Positions 1 to 13,567 of a stretch of 64,000 nt of DNA are shown here, one piece after another (position 1 is the stretch's first letter; every line of letters starts with the position of its first letter). The notes beneath the pieces were generated by a model. The model was not told the DNA's origin, made no database searches, and worked only from the letters and a program-made list of their open reading frames with translations. Location of the stretch: the NCBI GenBank assembly GCA_000419465.1, contig ATTB01000003.1:1-64000 (forward strand). The letters are read 5' to 3'. The position numbers and the translations under genes are program-made. This stretch comes from an alpha proteobacterium SCGC AAA028-C07. GTDB taxonomy: Bacteria > Pseudomonadota > Alphaproteobacteria > Pelagibacterales > Pelagibacteraceae.

Positions 1-1
1 T

Positions 2-148
2 TTGCATTTAAAATTAGGTTTAGGTGAGATTATTGAGGATTATATTCAGGATGAACGTTTGAAAGGAGTTTTAAATAAAATTACAATGTTATACTCGGCT
101 ATACTTCCCATCGTTGGCATTGTATCATTAATAATAATTATTTTATGA
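2..148 (+). CDS. sdhD: Succinate dehydrogenase membrane anchor SdhD (3' end only)
   Basis: This is the C-terminal 48 residues of a membrane protein cut by the window edge. The readable part has a short helix with the pattern [14 protein letters not shown], which resembles the alphaproteobacterial SdhD stretch just before the last membrane segment, followed by a hydrophobic segment ending in VSLIIIIL. SdhD with SdhC anchors complex II in the inner membrane and carries the haem b and quinone site. The stop overlaps the sdhA start in an ATGA arrangement, so the two genes are translationally coupled. The assignment rests on this motif plus position directly before sdhA; sdhC is expected upstream outside the window. 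Confidence 0.88.
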   Translation: MHLKLGLGEIIEDYIQDERLKGVLNKITMLYSAILPIVGIVSLIIIIL

Positions 149-1926
149 ACACTTATCCAATTATTGATCACGAATATGATGTTATTGTTGTAGGAGCTGG
201 TGGTTCAGGATTAAGAGCGGCCGTTGGTTTAGCTGAAGCTGGACTTAAGACAGCCTGTATTTCGAAAGTATTTCCAACAAGAAGTCACACTGCTGCAGCA
301 CAAGGCGGAATCTCTGCTGCATTAGGAAACATGTCAGAGGATGATTGGCGTTGGCATATGTATGACACGGTAAAAGGTGCGGATTGGTTAGGAGATCAAG
401 ATGCCATTGAATATTTATGTAAAGAAGCTCCAAGAGCAGTTATTGAGCTTGAAAAATACGGAGTTCCTTTTAGCAGAACTGAAGAGGGAAAAATTTACCA
501 AAGACCATTTGGAGGAATGACCGCTAATTATGGAAATGGTATTGCTCAAAGAACTTGCGCTGCTGCAGACAGAACGGGACATGCAATTCTTCACACCCTT
601 TATGGTCAAGCTCTTAAAAAAAATACAGAATTTTTTATAGAATATTTTGCATTAGATTTATTAATGCATAATGGAAAATGTCAGGGAGTTACTGCTTGGA
701 ATCTACAAGACGGAACTATTCATCGCTTTAGAGCTAATATGACAATTTTAGCAACAGGTGGTTATGGAAGAGCATATTTTTCAGCAACATCAGCGCATAC
801 TTGCACAGGTGATGGAAACGCGATGGTTTTAAGAGCGGGTTTACCATTACAAGATATGGAATTTATTCAATTTCATCCAACAGGAATTTATGGAGCCGGA
901 TGTTTAATTACTGAAGGTTCACGAGGAGAAGGTGGATTTTTAGTTAATTCCGAAGGCGAAAGATTTATGGAACGATATGCGCCTTCAGCAAAAGATCTTG
1001 CATCAAGAGATGTGGTTTCAAGATCTATGACAATTGAAATTAATGAAGGTAGAGGAGTTGGTAAAAATAAAGATCATATTTATCTTCATCTAAATCATTT
1101 AGATCCAAAAGTTTTACATGAAAGACTTCCTGGAATTTCTGAATCTGCAAAAATTTTTGCTGGCGTAGATGTAACAAAGGAACCAATACCAGTTGTTCCA
1201 ACCGTTCATTACAATATGGGAGGAATTCCTACTAATTATTACGGTGAAGTAATATCGAAAACTGAAAATGGAAAAGATGTAATTATGCCTGGCTTAATGG
1301 CAGTTGGAGAAGCAGCTTGCGTTTCAGTTCATGGAGCCAATAGATTAGGATCTAATTCGTTAATTGATCTTGTAGTATTCGGCAGAGCAGCAGCTATGAG
1401 AGCTGCAACAATAGTAAAACCAAATTCTAAACATGAAGTAATTCCTGAAAGTGAAACACAAAAATCAATTTCAAGATTTGATAAATTGAGAAATTCAAAC
1501 GGAGGAACACCCACTTCTGTACTTAGAGATAAAATGCAAAGAACAATGCAAAAAAATTGCGCAGTATTTAGAGATGCAAAAATTTTAAAAGAGGGAATGG
1601 AAGAAATTAGAAAACCATGGCTGGGAATGGATGACATTTCAGTTTCAGATAAATCTTTAATCTTTAATACAGATTTAATTGAAACTTTAGAGTTTGATAA
1701 TTTAATAAGACAATCTCTTGTTACAATGGCATCTGCTGAAAATAGAAAAGAAAGTAGAGGCGCACATTCTAGAGAAGACTTTAAAGATAGAAATGATGAG
1801 AATTGGATGAAACATACACTAGCTTGGCAAGATGGTGAGAAAGTAAAAATAGATTACAGAAATGTACATAATTTTACTTTAACTAATGAAGTGCAATATT
1901 TTCCACCGAAAGCGAGAGTATATTAA
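145..1926 (+). CDS. sdhA: Succinate dehydrogenase flavoprotein subunit
   Basis: SdhA oxidises succinate to fumarate in complex II and passes electrons through a covalent FAD to SdhB. The 593 residues match the usual length of about 590-600. An N-terminal dinucleotide fold GAGGSG lies at residues 17-22, and the SHTAAAQGG segment contains the His that carries FAD (His48). The substrate region HPTGIYGAG begins at 244, with the catalytic Arg in SRD near 288 and a conserved HYNMGG segment further on. Start chosen at the ATG that overlaps the sdhD stop. The stop overlaps the sdhB start by one base (TAATG). Cytoplasmic face of the inner membrane. Confidence 0.98.
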   Translation: MNTYPIIDHEYDVIVVGAGGSGLRAAVGLAEAGLKTACISKVFPTRSHTAAAQGGISAALGNMSEDDWRWHMYDTVKGADWLGDQDAIEYLCKEAPRAVIELEKYGVPFSRTEEGKIYQRPFGGMTANYGNGIAQRTCAAADRTGHAILHTLYGQALKKNTEFFIEYFALDLLMHNGKCQGVTAWNLQDGTIHRFRANMTILATGGYGRAYFSATSAHTCTGDGNAMVLRAGLPLQDMEFIQFHPTGIYGAGCLITEGSRGEGGFLVNSEGERFMERYAPSAKDLASRDVVSRSMTIEINEGRGVGKNKDHIYLHLNHLDPKVLHERLPGISESAKIFAGVDVTKEPIPVVPTVHYNMGGIPTNYYGEVISKTENGKDVIMPGLMAVGEAACVSVHGANRLGSNSLIDLVVFGRAAAMRAATIVKPNSKHEVIPESETQKSISRFDKLRNSNGGTPTSVLRDKMQRTMQKNCAVFRDAKILKEGMEEIRKPWLGMDDISVSDKSLIFNTDLIETLEFDNLIRQSLVTMASAENRKESRGAHSREDFKDRNDENWMKHTLAWQDGEKVKIDYRNVHNFTLTNEVQYFPPKARVY

Positions 1927-2717
1927 TGGTTCAATTTGCATTACCAAAAGATTCAAAAGTTGTTGAAGGAAAATATTTTAAAGACAATACTAATGGAAAA
2001 AATTTAAAGAAAGTTAAAATTTATCGATGGGATCCTGAGACAAAACAAAACCCAAGACTAGACACTTATGAAGTTAACATGGATGAGTGTGGGCCAATGG
2101 TTCTCGATGTTCTTATTAAGATTAAAAACGAAATTGATACTACATTAACTTTTAGAAGATCTTGTAGAGAAGGTGTTTGTGGTTCGTGTGCTATGAATAT
2201 TGACGGTGTTAACGGACTTGCTTGCACAAAATCAGCAGTAGATATTAAAGATGAAATAAAAGTTTATCCCCTTCCTCATATGCCAGTGATTAAAGACTTG
2301 GTTCCAAATTTAAATCAACTTTATAAACAATATCAATCCATCGAGCCCTGGTTACAGGTTGAGAAAAAAAGCGAGGTGGGTGATAAAGAAATATATCAGT
2401 CAAAACAAGATAGAGAAAAATTAGATGGGCTTTACGAATGTATTATGTGTGCATGCTGCTCAACATCTTGTCCAAGCTATTGGTGGAATGGTGAAAAATA
2501 TTTAGGACCAGCTGTTTTATTGCAGGCTTATAGATGGATTATTGATAGCAGAGACGAAGAGAGAGTAAAAAGATTAAAAAAAGTTGCAGATGAGCTTAAA
2601 CTTTTTAGATGTCATACAATCATGAACTGTACTAACGCCTGTCCAAAAGGATTGAATCCAGCAAAAGCAATCGGTTCAATAAAAAAAATGTTAGTTCAAC
2701 ATAGTAAAGATCTATAA
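1926..2717 (+). CDS. sdhB: Succinate dehydrogenase iron-sulfur subunit
   Basis: SdhB carries electrons from the SdhA flavin to quinone through three clusters. All ligands are visible: Cys80, 85, 88 and 100 for the 2Fe-2S cluster; Cys172, 175, 178 with Cys182 nearby for the 4Fe-4S and shared 3Fe-4S region; and Cys229, 235, 239 in [14 protein letters not shown]. Length of 263 residues is normal for alphaproteobacteria. The start is fixed by a one-base TAATG overlap with sdhA. The gene ends the complex II group; the 59-base gap that follows holds a promoter-like sequence for mmsA. Confidence 0.98.
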   Translation: MVQFALPKDSKVVEGKYFKDNTNGKNLKKVKIYRWDPETKQNPRLDTYEVNMDECGPMVLDVLIKIKNEIDTTLTFRRSCREGVCGSCAMNIDGVNGLACTKSAVDIKDEIKVYPLPHMPVIKDLVPNLNQLYKQYQSIEPWLQVEKKSEVGDKEIYQSKQDREKLDGLYECIMCACCSTSCPSYWWNGEKYLGPAVLLQAYRWIIDSRDEERVKRLKKVADELKLFRCHTIMNCTNACPKGLNPAKAIGSIKKMLVQHSKDL

Positions 2718-2734
2718 TTTTTTAACTTCATTAT

Positions 2735-2763
2735 TTGACAGCTTAATTCTGTCCCTATATTTT
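2735..2763 (+). promoter_or_regulatory. Candidate sigma-70 promoter of mmsA, near-leaderless
   Basis: A perfect -35 hexamer TTGACA (2735-2740) is followed at 17 bases by TATTTT, or at 15 bases by TATATT. Transcription would start at about 2768-2770, only about seven to nine bases before the mmsA ATG at 2777, and no Shine-Dalgarno sequence fits in that space. The gap between sdhB and mmsA is otherwise unexplained. Inferred from the consensus match only. Confidence 0.5.
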
Positions 2764-2776
2764 CCTATTAATTCAA

Positions 2777-5264
<2,488 letters not shown>

Positions 5265-5270
5265 TTTTTC

Positions 5271-6431
5271 ATGAATATTCACGAACATCAGGCAAAAGAC
5301 TTAATAAAGAAATTTGGCGCACCAGTTTCAAAGGGTGTTGTTATTTTTAACTTAAATGAAATTGATGAAAAAATTAAACAGCTAAATAGCAAAATGTATG
5401 TGGTTAAAGCCCAAATACACGCTGGAGGAAGAGGAAAAGCTGGAGGTGTAAAATTAGTTAAAAACATCGATGAATTAAAGCAAAAATGCAAAGATTTACT
5501 TGGAAAAGTTCTTGTTACACATCAAACAGGACCCCAAGGAAGAGAAGTAAAAAGACTCTATATAGAAGAAGCTTCAGACATTAAAAAAGAATTTTATTTA
5601 TCATGCTTAGTAGATAGAGCGTCTTCAAAAATTGCTTTTATTTCTAGTGCAGAAGGAGGAATGGATGTTGAAGAAGTTGCAGACAAAACTCCTGAAAAAA
5701 TTATTACAACGCGTGTTTCTTTATCAGCAAAATTAAAAGATGAAGATTTAGAATCAATTGTAAAACCTTATAATTTGAGTGGAGATCAAAAAAATCAGGC
5801 AAAGAAAGTTGCTCAGGCTTTATATGATACTTTGGTTAATACTGATGGAAGCTTAATTGAAATCAATCCATTAATTCTTACAACGGAAGACCAAATTAAG
5901 TGTCTGGATGCAAAAATAAGTTTTGATGACAACGCTCTTTTTAGACATCCAGAAATTAAAGAGCTTAGAGATTTGAATGAAGAAGATCCAATGGAAATTG
6001 AAGCTAGCAAGTATGAACTAGCTTATATCAAATTAGATGGAAAAATTGGTTGTATGGTTAATGGTGCCGGTCTTGCAATGGCAACAATGGATATCATAAA
6101 ACTTTATGGTTCAGAACCAGCAAACTTCTTGGACGTAGGTGGTGGAGCTACAAAAGAAAAAGTATCTGCTGCGTTTAAAATTATTTTATCAGACAAAAAT
6201 GTTGAAGGAATTTTAATAAATATTTTTGGAGGAATTATGCGTTGCGATATTATTGCCCAAGGAGTTGTTGAGGCTGCAAAAGAGGTTGATCTTAAAGTTC
6301 CTCTAGTTGTTAGATTAGCAGGAACAAAAGTTGATGAAGGTAAAGAAATTTTAAAAAAATCTGGTTTAACAATTATTTCTGCAGATAATTTATCAGATGC
6401 AGCAAAGAAAATTGTAGAGGCTACATCTTAA
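5271..6431 (+). CDS. sucC: Succinyl-CoA synthetase beta subunit
   Basis: With SucD it makes ATP (or GTP) from succinyl-CoA. The protein begins [16 protein letters not shown], typical of the family, carries an ATP-grasp fold with the [11 protein letters not shown] loop near residue 45-55, and has the C-terminal ligase part with LDVGGGA and [10 protein letters not shown]. The 386 residues equal the standard length. A single base separates its stop from the sucD start. The order mdh-sucC-sucD-sucA-sucB-lpdA is the usual alphaproteobacterial one. Confidence 0.98.
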   Translation: MNIHEHQAKDLIKKFGAPVSKGVVIFNLNEIDEKIKQLNSKMYVVKAQIHAGGRGKAGGVKLVKNIDELKQKCKDLLGKVLVTHQTGPQGREVKRLYIEEASDIKKEFYLSCLVDRASSKIAFISSAEGGMDVEEVADKTPEKIITTRVSLSAKLKDEDLESIVKPYNLSGDQKNQAKKVAQALYDTLVNTDGSLIEINPLILTTEDQIKCLDAKISFDDNALFRHPEIKELRDLNEEDPMEIEASKYELAYIKLDGKIGCMVNGAGLAMATMDIIKLYGSEPANFLDVGGGATKEKVSAAFKIILSDKNVEGILINIFGGIMRCDIIAQGVVEAAKEVDLKVPLVVRLAGTKVDEGKEILKKSGLTIISADNLSDAAKKIVEATS

Positions 6432-6432
6432 T

Positions 6433-7308
6433 ATGTCTGTTTTAGTAAATAAAAAAACAAAGGTTATTTGCCAGGGTTTTACAGGAAAACATGGAACATT
6501 TCATTCAGAGCAAGCGCTTGCATATGGAACAAATTTAGTTGGAGGAATTACTCCTAAAAAAGGTGGACAAACTCATTTAGGACTTCCAGTTTTTAATACA
6601 GTTGCTGAAGCAGTAGACAAGATAAAGCCTGATGCAACTATGATTTATGTTCCGGCAGCATATGCAGCGGCAGCTATTATTGAAGCACTAGATAGTGAAA
6701 TACCCTTAATTGTTTGCATTACAGAAGGCATTCCAGTTTTAGATATGGTTAGAGTTAAAGAAAAATTAATGAAGTCTAAAAGCAGATTAATAGGACCTAA
6801 TTGTCCAGGAATTATTACACCAGATGAATGTAAAATTGGAATTATGCCAGGGCATATTCATAAGAAAGGATCAGTTGGAATCGTATCGAGATCAGGAACA
6901 TTAACGTATGAGGCCGTTGCGCAAACTACAGCATTGGGATTAGGACAATCGACATGTATTGGAATCGGTGGTGATCCTATTAACGGAACTAACTTTATTG
7001 ATTGTTTAGATTTATTTTTAAAAGACGATGAAACCAAATCAATTATTATGATAGGCGAAATTGGTGGGAGCGCAGAGGAAGAAGGCGCTGAATTTATTAA
7101 GTCTTCAAAAATTAAAAAACCAGTGGTTGGATTTATTGCTGGAGTAACAGCCCCTCCAGGAAGAAGAATGGGGCATGCAGGAGCTATTATTTCTGGTGGA
7201 AAAGGACTTGCTAAAGACAAGATAGAAACAATGAAATCTTGTGGCATAACAGTTGCAAATTCGCCAGCAGATATTGGTAAAACTTTATTTGACAAACTTA
7301 AGACTTAA
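6433..7308 (+). CDS. sucD: Succinyl-CoA synthetase alpha subunit
   Basis: CoA-binding subunit with the phosphohistidine intermediate. The N-terminal CoA-binding segment reads [16 protein letters not shown], and [10 protein letters not shown] contains the phosphorylated His248. GPNCPG is the conserved power-helix region. Length of 291 is normal. Directly follows sucC, and is followed after 25 bases by sucA, so substrate-level phosphorylation and 2-oxoglutarate oxidation are made from one transcript. Confidence 0.98.
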   Translation: MSVLVNKKTKVICQGFTGKHGTFHSEQALAYGTNLVGGITPKKGGQTHLGLPVFNTVAEAVDKIKPDATMIYVPAAYAAAAIIEALDSEIPLIVCITEGIPVLDMVRVKEKLMKSKSRLIGPNCPGIITPDECKIGIMPGHIHKKGSVGIVSRSGTLTYEAVAQTTALGLGQSTCIGIGGDPINGTNFIDCLDLFLKDDETKSIIMIGEIGGSAEEEGAEFIKSSKIKKPVVGFIAGVTAPPGRRMGHAGAIISGGKGLAKDKIETMKSCGITVANSPADIGKTLFDKLKT

Positions 7309-7333
7309 TATTTTATTACGAATATAAAATTAT

Positions 7334-10276
7334 ATGTCGTCACAAGAAAATAATATTATTTTTCAAAAAACATCTTTTTTATCAGGAACAAACTCTTCTT
7401 ATATTGAGAAACTTTACGCTAAATACGTAGAAAATCCCGCAAGCATTCCAGATAGTTGGAGACAATTTTTTGAGGGTCTAGGCGATCAAAAAGATAACAT
7501 TATCGAAAATCAAGGACCAAGCTGGGCTCCATCAAATATTAAATATATTGCGAATGGAGATTTGGATGTTTATGAGAAATACCTTCCCAAAAATTTAAAT
7601 GAAAATTCAATTAAAGAAAAAATTGTAGAAAAAAATAAAAATTTATCAAACAATGAAAGAGTAGATGTCGAAAGATCTACTATTGATTCTATTAGAGCTA
7701 TTATGATGATCAGAGCCTACAGGATTAGAGGCCATCTAATTGCTGATTTAGATCCGTTACAACTTCAAGAAAAACATCATCACACTGAACTTAATCCAGA
7801 AACTTACGGTTTTAAAAAAGAAGATAGAAATAGAAAAATATTTTTAGATAAAGTTCTCGGATTTGAATATGCGACGGTTAATGAAATATTAGAAATTCTA
7901 CTAAAAACTTATTGTTCAAAAATTGGAATAGAGTTTATGCATATGTCAGATCCAGAAGAAAAAAGCTGGATCCAAGAAAGAATTGAAGGAAAAGGAAAAG
8001 AAGCAAACTTTACTTCTGAAGGAAAGAAAGCAATTTTTAAAAAGTTAGTAGAAGCAGAGGGATTTGAAAATTATTGTCATACTAAGTTTGTTGGAACAAA
8101 AAGATTCGGTCTAGATGGATGTGAATCTTTAATTCCTGCACTTGAACAGATAATAAAAGTTGGAGGAAGTTCAGGAGTAAAAGAAGTTAAAATTGGAATG
8201 CCTCATAGAGGTAGATTAAATATTCTTGCAAACGTTATTCAAAAACCTTTTAAAAAAATATTTAAAGAATTTTCCGGAAATCCAGGTCCAGATACAGCGG
8301 GTGTTTCGGGTGATGTTAAATATCATTTAGGAGCATCAGCAGATAGAGATTTTAACGGTAACAATGTTCATGTAAGTTTAACTGCAAACCCTTCACATCT
8401 TGAAGCTGTAAATCCTGTAGTGTTAGGACAAACGAGAGCTAAACAATTTTTTCATAATGATCCACAAAGAGTAAAAGTAATCCCTGTTCTTTTACACGGA
8501 GATGCAGCGTTTGCAGGACAGGGAATTGTTGCAGAATGTTTTGCTATGTCTGGCTTGAAAGGACATAATACCGGAGGCACAATTCATATTATTGTTAATA
8601 ATCAAATTGGTTTTACTACAAGCCCGTCCTTTGCAAGATCTTCACCTTATCCATCTGAAGTAGCCAAAATGGTTCAAGCTCCAATATTCCATGTTAACGG
8701 GGATGATGCAGAATCTGTTGTTTATTGTGCAAGAATTGCAACGGAATATAGACAAAAATTTAAACGAGATGTTGTTATAGATATTATTTGTTACCGAAGA
8801 TTTGGTCACAATGAGGGAGATGAGCCTTCTTTTACTCAGCCTCTAATGTACAAAAAAATTAAATCCCAAGCTACAACCCTAACAATTTATGGAAACCAAC
8901 TTATTCAAGAAGGTGTTTTAAGAAAGGATGAGTTTCAAGGGGAAAAAGATAATTTTAAAAATTTTTTAGATACAGAATTTGAAACATCAAAGAGCTACAT
9001 TCCAAACCAAATAGACTGGTTTACAGGAAGCTGGTCGAAATTTACAACTGAAATTGGATCTGACCGTAGAGGTGTAACAGGTGTTGATTTAGATTTAATT
9101 CATCAAGCTGGAGAAAAAATTTGTAAACTTCCTGAAAATTTAAATTTTCATTCAACAATTAAAAGACTTTTTGAAGCAAAGAAAAAAATGTTTGAAACAG
9201 GAAAAGGCTTTGATTGGGCGACAGCCGAGAGTTTAGCTTTTGGAACTTTATTATTAGAAGGTTACCCAGTAAGATTTGTAGGACAAGATTCATCAAGAGG
9301 AACTTTCAGTCAAAGACATGCTGGTGTACTTGATCAAGATACAGGAGAAAAATATTACCCTTTAAAAAATCTTAGCTTAAATCAAGGGCAGTTTGAAATT
9401 ATTGACAGCTTCCTTTCAGAGTTTGGTGTCTTAGGATTTGAATATGGATATTCATTATCTTCACCAGAAACTCTAGTTTTATGGGAAGCACAATTTGGCG
9501 ATTTTGCAAATGGAGCTCAAATTATAATTGATCAGTTTATTACTTCAGGAGAAAAAAAATGGACACGCGCAAGCGGTTTAGTAATGCTTCTTCCACATGG
9601 TTATGAAGGACAAGGACCAGAACATTCTTCAGCACGTATTGAAAGATATTTACAATCTTGTGCTCAAGAAAATTTACAAGTAGTCAATTGCACTACACCT
9701 GCAAATTATTTTCATTTATTAAGAAGACAAATTCATAGAACGTTTAGAAAGCCACTTATAGTATTCTCGCCAAAATCTTTATTGAGACATAAAAAATGCG
9801 TTTCTGAAATTGAAGATTTTTTACCAGAAAACTCTTTTCATAGAATATTACCAGACCATGCAGATTTTCCAGAATATAATTTAATTAAATTAGCAAAAGA
9901 TGAAGAAATCAAACGCGTAGTTCTTTGTTCTGGAAAAGTCTATTTTGATATTTCTGAAAAGAGAGAAATTATAAGAAATCCTAAAGTTCAACTATTAAGA
10001 ATTGAACAACTATATCCATTCCCAGTAAAAAAATTAGCTAGTTTTTTAAAAAGATTTAAAAATGCTGATGAATTTATTTGGTGTCAGGAAGAGCCAGAAA
10101 ATATGGGCGCTTGGAGTTTTGTTGAAAAATATATCAATTGGACACTAAATTCGATTGGCGCCAAATCTAAAAAAGTACAGTATGTTGGCAGAAAACCTTC
10201 AGCTTCAACGGCTACCGGATATTTGAAAAAACATGTACAACAGCAGGACGAAATAATATCAAAAGTACTTTTATAG
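7334..10276 (+). CDS. sucA: 2-oxoglutarate dehydrogenase E1 component
   Basis: Thiamine-diphosphate enzyme that decarboxylates 2-oxoglutarate and passes the succinyl group to SucB. The 980 residues fit the family (930-1000). Seen: N-terminal [22 protein letters not shown] (the OGDH E1 amino-terminal helix that docks on E2, here quoted in part: [13 protein letters not shown]), the active-site segment [13 protein letters not shown], the thiamine-binding part [12 protein letters not shown] with VNNQIGFTT, and the transketolase C-terminal region with [12 protein letters not shown]. It sits four bases before sucB. Confidence 0.97.
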   Translation: MSSQENNIIFQKTSFLSGTNSSYIEKLYAKYVENPASIPDSWRQFFEGLGDQKDNIIENQGPSWAPSNIKYIANGDLDVYEKYLPKNLNENSIKEKIVEKNKNLSNNERVDVERSTIDSIRAIMMIRAYRIRGHLIADLDPLQLQEKHHHTELNPETYGFKKEDRNRKIFLDKVLGFEYATVNEILEILLKTYCSKIGIEFMHMSDPEEKSWIQERIEGKGKEANFTSEGKKAIFKKLVEAEGFENYCHTKFVGTKRFGLDGCESLIPALEQIIKVGGSSGVKEVKIGMPHRGRLNILANVIQKPFKKIFKEFSGNPGPDTAGVSGDVKYHLGASADRDFNGNNVHVSLTANPSHLEAVNPVVLGQTRAKQFFHNDPQRVKVIPVLLHGDAAFAGQGIVAECFAMSGLKGHNTGGTIHIIVNNQIGFTTSPSFARSSPYPSEVAKMVQAPIFHVNGDDAESVVYCARIATEYRQKFKRDVVIDIICYRRFGHNEGDEPSFTQPLMYKKIKSQATTLTIYGNQLIQEGVLRKDEFQGEKDNFKNFLDTEFETSKSYIPNQIDWFTGSWSKFTTEIGSDRRGVTGVDLDLIHQAGEKICKLPENLNFHSTIKRLFEAKKKMFETGKGFDWATAESLAFGTLLLEGYPVRFVGQDSSRGTFSQRHAGVLDQDTGEKYYPLKNLSLNQGQFEIIDSFLSEFGVLGFEYGYSLSSPETLVLWEAQFGDFANGAQIIIDQFITSGEKKWTRASGLVMLLPHGYEGQGPEHSSARIERYLQSCAQENLQVVNCTTPANYFHLLRRQIHRTFRKPLIVFSPKSLLRHKKCVSEIEDFLPENSFHRILPDHADFPEYNLIKLAKDEEIKRVVLCSGKVYFDISEKREIIRNPKVQLLRIEQLYPFPVKKLASFLKRFKNADEFIWCQEEPENMGAWSFVEKYINWTLNSIGAKSKKVQYVGRKPSASTATGYLKKHVQQQDEIISKVLL

Positions 10277-10280
10277 AATA

Positions 10281-11456
10281 ATGGCAAAAGATTTAGTAGT
10301 ACCAACACTAGGCGAGTCAGTAACGGAAGCTACAGTTTCGAAGTGGCTTAAACAGGTTGGTGATCCAGTAAAAGCAGATGAGCCAGTTGTTGAATTAGAA
10401 ACAGACAAAGTTAGCGTGGCTGTTCCTTCTCCTGAGACAGGCGTTTTGTCTGAAATTAAAATTCAAGCAGGAACTACAGTTAATGTTGGAGCAGTTTTAG
10501 GAACCGTAGGAGCGGGAACTGCAAACGTAGCTAAAAAAGAACCTGTTAAAGCACCGGAACCAGTAAGACCAAAAATAGTACAAGTTCCCACAAGTAAAAA
10601 AGAAATATTGTCACCTGCAGTGAAAAGAATAGTTGAAGAAAAAAGAATTGATATTAGCACAATAAGTGGATCAGGGAGAGACGGAAGAATTTTAAAAGGA
10701 GATTTATTAGAATCTATGGGTTTACCTTCTGCTCCTTCTACAACAAGAGCAGCTAAGGGTGATGAAGAGCGAGTTAAAATGACTCGACTAAGATCAACTA
10801 TCGCCAAAAGATTAAAAGAAGCCCAAAATAATGCAGCGATGCTTACGACATTCAATGAAATTGATATGTCGAGAATTATCGAAATGAGAGCTGAATACAA
10901 AGATGGTTTTCAAAAAAGATACGGTGTTAAATTAGGATTTATGTCATTTTTTGTAAGATCTTGTGTGGAAGCTTTAAAAGCTTTTCCAGTTATTAATGCA
11001 GAAATTCAACAAGATGAAATTGTTTATAAAAATTATTACAATATCGGTGTCGCTGTCGGAACAGAGAAAGGATTGGTTGTTCCAGTAGTTAGAGACGCAG
11101 ATGAATTATCTTTAGCAGATATTGAAAAACAAATTATTGCCTTAGGCGAAAAAGCAAAAACAGGGCAATTGTCTATAGATGAACTTCAAGGTGGAACTTT
11201 TACAATTACAAATGGTGGAATTTATGGTTCGATGTTATCAACACCAATACTAAATCCTCCACAATCAGGAGTATTAGGAATGCACAATATTGTTCAGCGA
11301 GCAGTTGTTGTTGAAGGAAAAGTTGAAGTTAGACCCATTATGTATCTAGCTTTATCTTATGATCACAGAATTATTGATGGAAAAGATGCTGTGTCATTTT
11401 TAGTTAGAGTTAAAGAATATTTAGAAGACCCAAGAAGACTTTTTTTAAATTTATAA
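10281..11456 (+). CDS. sucB: Dihydrolipoyl succinyltransferase (E2 of 2-oxoglutarate dehydrogenase)
   Basis: E2 core of the complex. One lipoyl domain at about residues 2-77 with the lipoylated Lys43 in [10 protein letters not shown]; a low-complexity Ala/Pro/Val linker; an E1/E3-binding domain at about 108-145 ([28 protein letters not shown]); and a catalytic domain ending in [14 protein letters not shown], whose His and Asp are the catalytic pair. Length of 391 is normal. It is four bases from sucA and three bases from lpdA, keeping all three complex genes together. Confidence 0.97.
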   Translation: MAKDLVVPTLGESVTEATVSKWLKQVGDPVKADEPVVELETDKVSVAVPSPETGVLSEIKIQAGTTVNVGAVLGTVGAGTANVAKKEPVKAPEPVRPKIVQVPTSKKEILSPAVKRIVEEKRIDISTISGSGRDGRILKGDLLESMGLPSAPSTTRAAKGDEERVKMTRLRSTIAKRLKEAQNNAAMLTTFNEIDMSRIIEMRAEYKDGFQKRYGVKLGFMSFFVRSCVEALKAFPVINAEIQQDEIVYKNYYNIGVAVGTEKGLVVPVVRDADELSLADIEKQIIALGEKAKTGQLSIDELQGGTFTITNGGIYGSMLSTPILNPPQSGVLGMHNIVQRAVVVEGKVEVRPIMYLALSYDHRIIDGKDAVSFLVRVKEYLEDPRRLFLNL

Positions 11457-11459
11457 TTC

Positions 11460-12857
11460 ATGCAAGAGTTTGATTTTTTAGTTATAGGTGGAGGGCCAGG
11501 TGGATATGTTGGAGCAATTAGAGCTGCTCAACTAGGATTAAAAACTGCATGTATTGAATCAAGAGGAACATTAGGCGGCACCTGTCTTAATATTGGATGT
11601 ATACCATCGAAAGCTTTATTGCATTCATCAGATCTTTATAAAAAAGCAAAAACTGAATTTAAAAATATAGGAATCAATATTAATGAACCATCATTAGATC
11701 TTGCAAAAATGATGAGTCACAAAGCAAAAGGTGTAGAAGGACTTACTAAGGGAATAGAGTTTTTATTTAAAAAAAATAAGGTTACTTACATTAAAGGTTT
11801 TGGATCTTTTAAAGATAAAAATACAATTTCAGTTAGCGATCAGTCTAATAATCAAAAAGATTATAAATTTAAAAATGCAATTATAGCAACAGGTTCGGTT
11901 CCAATTTCTCTTCCAAATATAGAAATTGATGAAAAAATAGTAGTTTCTTCAACAGGCGCATTAAATTTGTCATCTGTTCCAAAAAAACTTGTTGTTATTG
12001 GAGCCGGTTACATTGGACTAGAAATGGGTTCTGTTTGGCTAAGATTAGGAGCAGAAGTTCAAGTTGTAGAATACTTAGACCACATAACTCCAGGCATGGA
12101 CAGAGAAGTGTCGGACGCTTTCTTAAAAATATTACAAAAACAAGGAATGCAATTTAATCTATCAACAAAAGTAATTGGTGTTAAAAAAAATAAAAATGGT
12201 GCAACAGTTACAGTCGAGAAGAACGGCGCTAAAAGCGACATTGATTGTGATATTGTGCTAATGTCAGTTGGAAGAAAACCTAATACCACAGGATTAAATC
12301 TTGAAAAAATTGGAGTAAAGTTAGACTCAAAAGGAAGAGTTGAAACAGATCATAAATACAAAACTAATTTAGATAACATTTACGCAATCGGGGATGTAAT
12401 TGTTGGCCCAATGTTAGCACACAAGGCTGAAGAAGAAGGAATTGCTATTGCAGAGTTACTTAGTGGAAAGTATGGACATGTAAATTACGATGTTATCCCT
12501 GGTGTTGTTTATACTTCTCCCGAAGTTGCTTCAGTTGGAAAAACAGAAGAGCAGTTAAAAGAGCAAAAAATATCTTATAAAGTTGGCAAATTTCCTTTCG
12601 CAGCAAATGCTAGAGCAAAAATTAATGATGAGGGAGATGGGTTTGTTAAAATTTTAGCTGATGAAAAAACAGATAAAGTCCTAGGCGTACATATGATCGG
12701 ACCCGATGTGGGTAATATGATCGCAGAAATTGCTTTGGCCATGGAGTTTGGTGCAAGCGCTGAAGATATAGCAAGAACATGTCATGCCCATCCCACTTAC
12801 GCTGAAGCAATTAAAGAAGCTGCTTTAGCAGTTGATAAAAGAGCTATTCACTTTTAA
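11460..12857 (+). CDS. lpdA: Dihydrolipoamide dehydrogenase (E3)
   Basis: FAD disulfide oxidoreductase that reoxidises the lipoyl arm. Seen: FAD motif GGGPGGY at 10-16, redox pair Cys42/Cys47 in GGTCLNIGCIPSKALL, NAD-binding GAGYIGLEMGS, and the C-terminal CHAHPTYAEA with the catalytic His-Glu. 465 residues, normal. Its stop codon shares the four bases TTAA with the stop of the convergent transaldolase gene, so there is no room for a terminator between them. It may also serve other 2-oxoacid complexes or the glycine cleavage system. Confidence 0.97.
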   Translation: MQEFDFLVIGGGPGGYVGAIRAAQLGLKTACIESRGTLGGTCLNIGCIPSKALLHSSDLYKKAKTEFKNIGININEPSLDLAKMMSHKAKGVEGLTKGIEFLFKKNKVTYIKGFGSFKDKNTISVSDQSNNQKDYKFKNAIIATGSVPISLPNIEIDEKIVVSSTGALNLSSVPKKLVVIGAGYIGLEMGSVWLRLGAEVQVVEYLDHITPGMDREVSDAFLKILQKQGMQFNLSTKVIGVKKNKNGATVTVEKNGAKSDIDCDIVLMSVGRKPNTTGLNLEKIGVKLDSKGRVETDHKYKTNLDNIYAIGDVIVGPMLAHKAEEEGIAIAELLSGKYGHVNYDVIPGVVYTSPEVASVGKTEEQLKEQKISYKVGKFPFAANARAKINDEGDGFVKILADEKTDKVLGVHMIGPDVGNMIAEIALAMEFGASAEDIARTCHAHPTYAEAIKEAALAVDKRAIHF

Positions 12858-13513
12858 GTTAAAATCTTCATTCCTGATTTTTTCCAATCAGCAGTAAAAA
12901 TGTCCACACCTTTGTCTGTAAGATGATGTTTGTGAAGTTCTTTAAAAATTTTAACAGGAACTGTGGCAACATCAGAACCGATAGCCGCAACAGCATTAAA
13001 ATGTTCAACAGACCTAATGGATGCAGACAAAATTTTTGTTTTTATATTTTTGTAGTTATTAAAAATTTTTTTAATATCTTCTATAAGCTGAATTCCATTT
13101 TCTCCAATATCATCTAATCTTCCAATAAAAGGGGAAACATAAGTTGCTCCAGCCTTCGCAGCAAGCAAAGCCTGTGATGTAGAAAAACATAAGGTAACGT
13201 TTACTTTAACTTTTTTTGCAGAAAGAATACTGCACGCCTGCAAACCATTCCAAGTTAATGGAACTTTAATTACAATATTTTTTGCGATTTTTCTCAGAAC
13301 GTCTGCCTCTTTTAACATTGAAGGAAGATCTGGAGCAGTTACTTCAGCGCTTACCGGCCCCTTTATTTCGCTACAAATTTCTTTTAATAAAATTTTAAAA
13401 TTAGTATTTGCGCTTGCAAGTAGAGAGGGGTTTGTTGTGATGCCATCTACTAAATTAGCTTTGTTTAATCCTCTAATTTCTTTAATATCTGACGAGTCTA
13501 GAAAAATTTCCAT
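12854..13513 (-). CDS. tal: Small transaldolase (TalC / fructose-6-phosphate aldolase-like family)
   Basis: Class I aldolase of the short transaldolase subfamily, moving a dihydroxyacetone unit between sugar phosphates in the pentose-phosphate pathway. The 219 residues match this subfamily (about 215-230), not the 315-residue TalB type. Seen: MEIFLDSSDIKEI start, DGITTNPSL at 23-31, and the Schiff-base Lys83 in NIVIKVPLT. The gene stands alone, convergent with lpdA (four-base stop overlap) and divergent from priA across 54 bases. Whether it acts as transaldolase or fructose-6-phosphate aldolase cannot be decided from what I can see. Confidence 0.92.
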   Translation of the reverse strand: MEIFLDSSDIKEIRGLNKANLVDGITTNPSLLASANTNFKILLKEICSEIKGPVSAEVTAPDLPSMLKEADVLRKIAKNIVIKVPLTWNGLQACSILSAKKVKVNVTLCFSTSQALLAAKAGATYVSPFIGRLDDIGENGIQLIEDIKKIFNNYKNIKTKILSASIRSVEHFNAVAAIGSDVATVPVKIFKELHKHHLTDKGVDIFTADWKKSGMKILT

Positions 13514-13567
13514 GGATTTAGATTATAAAATTTATAGTAAGAAATAAACAATTAATAGAATTTTTTG

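Noticed and set aside
12923-13117. Open frame on the plus strand inside the transaldolase gene
   Set aside because: It is a shadow of the transaldolase codons with no start signal, and the minus-strand protein carries all family motifs.
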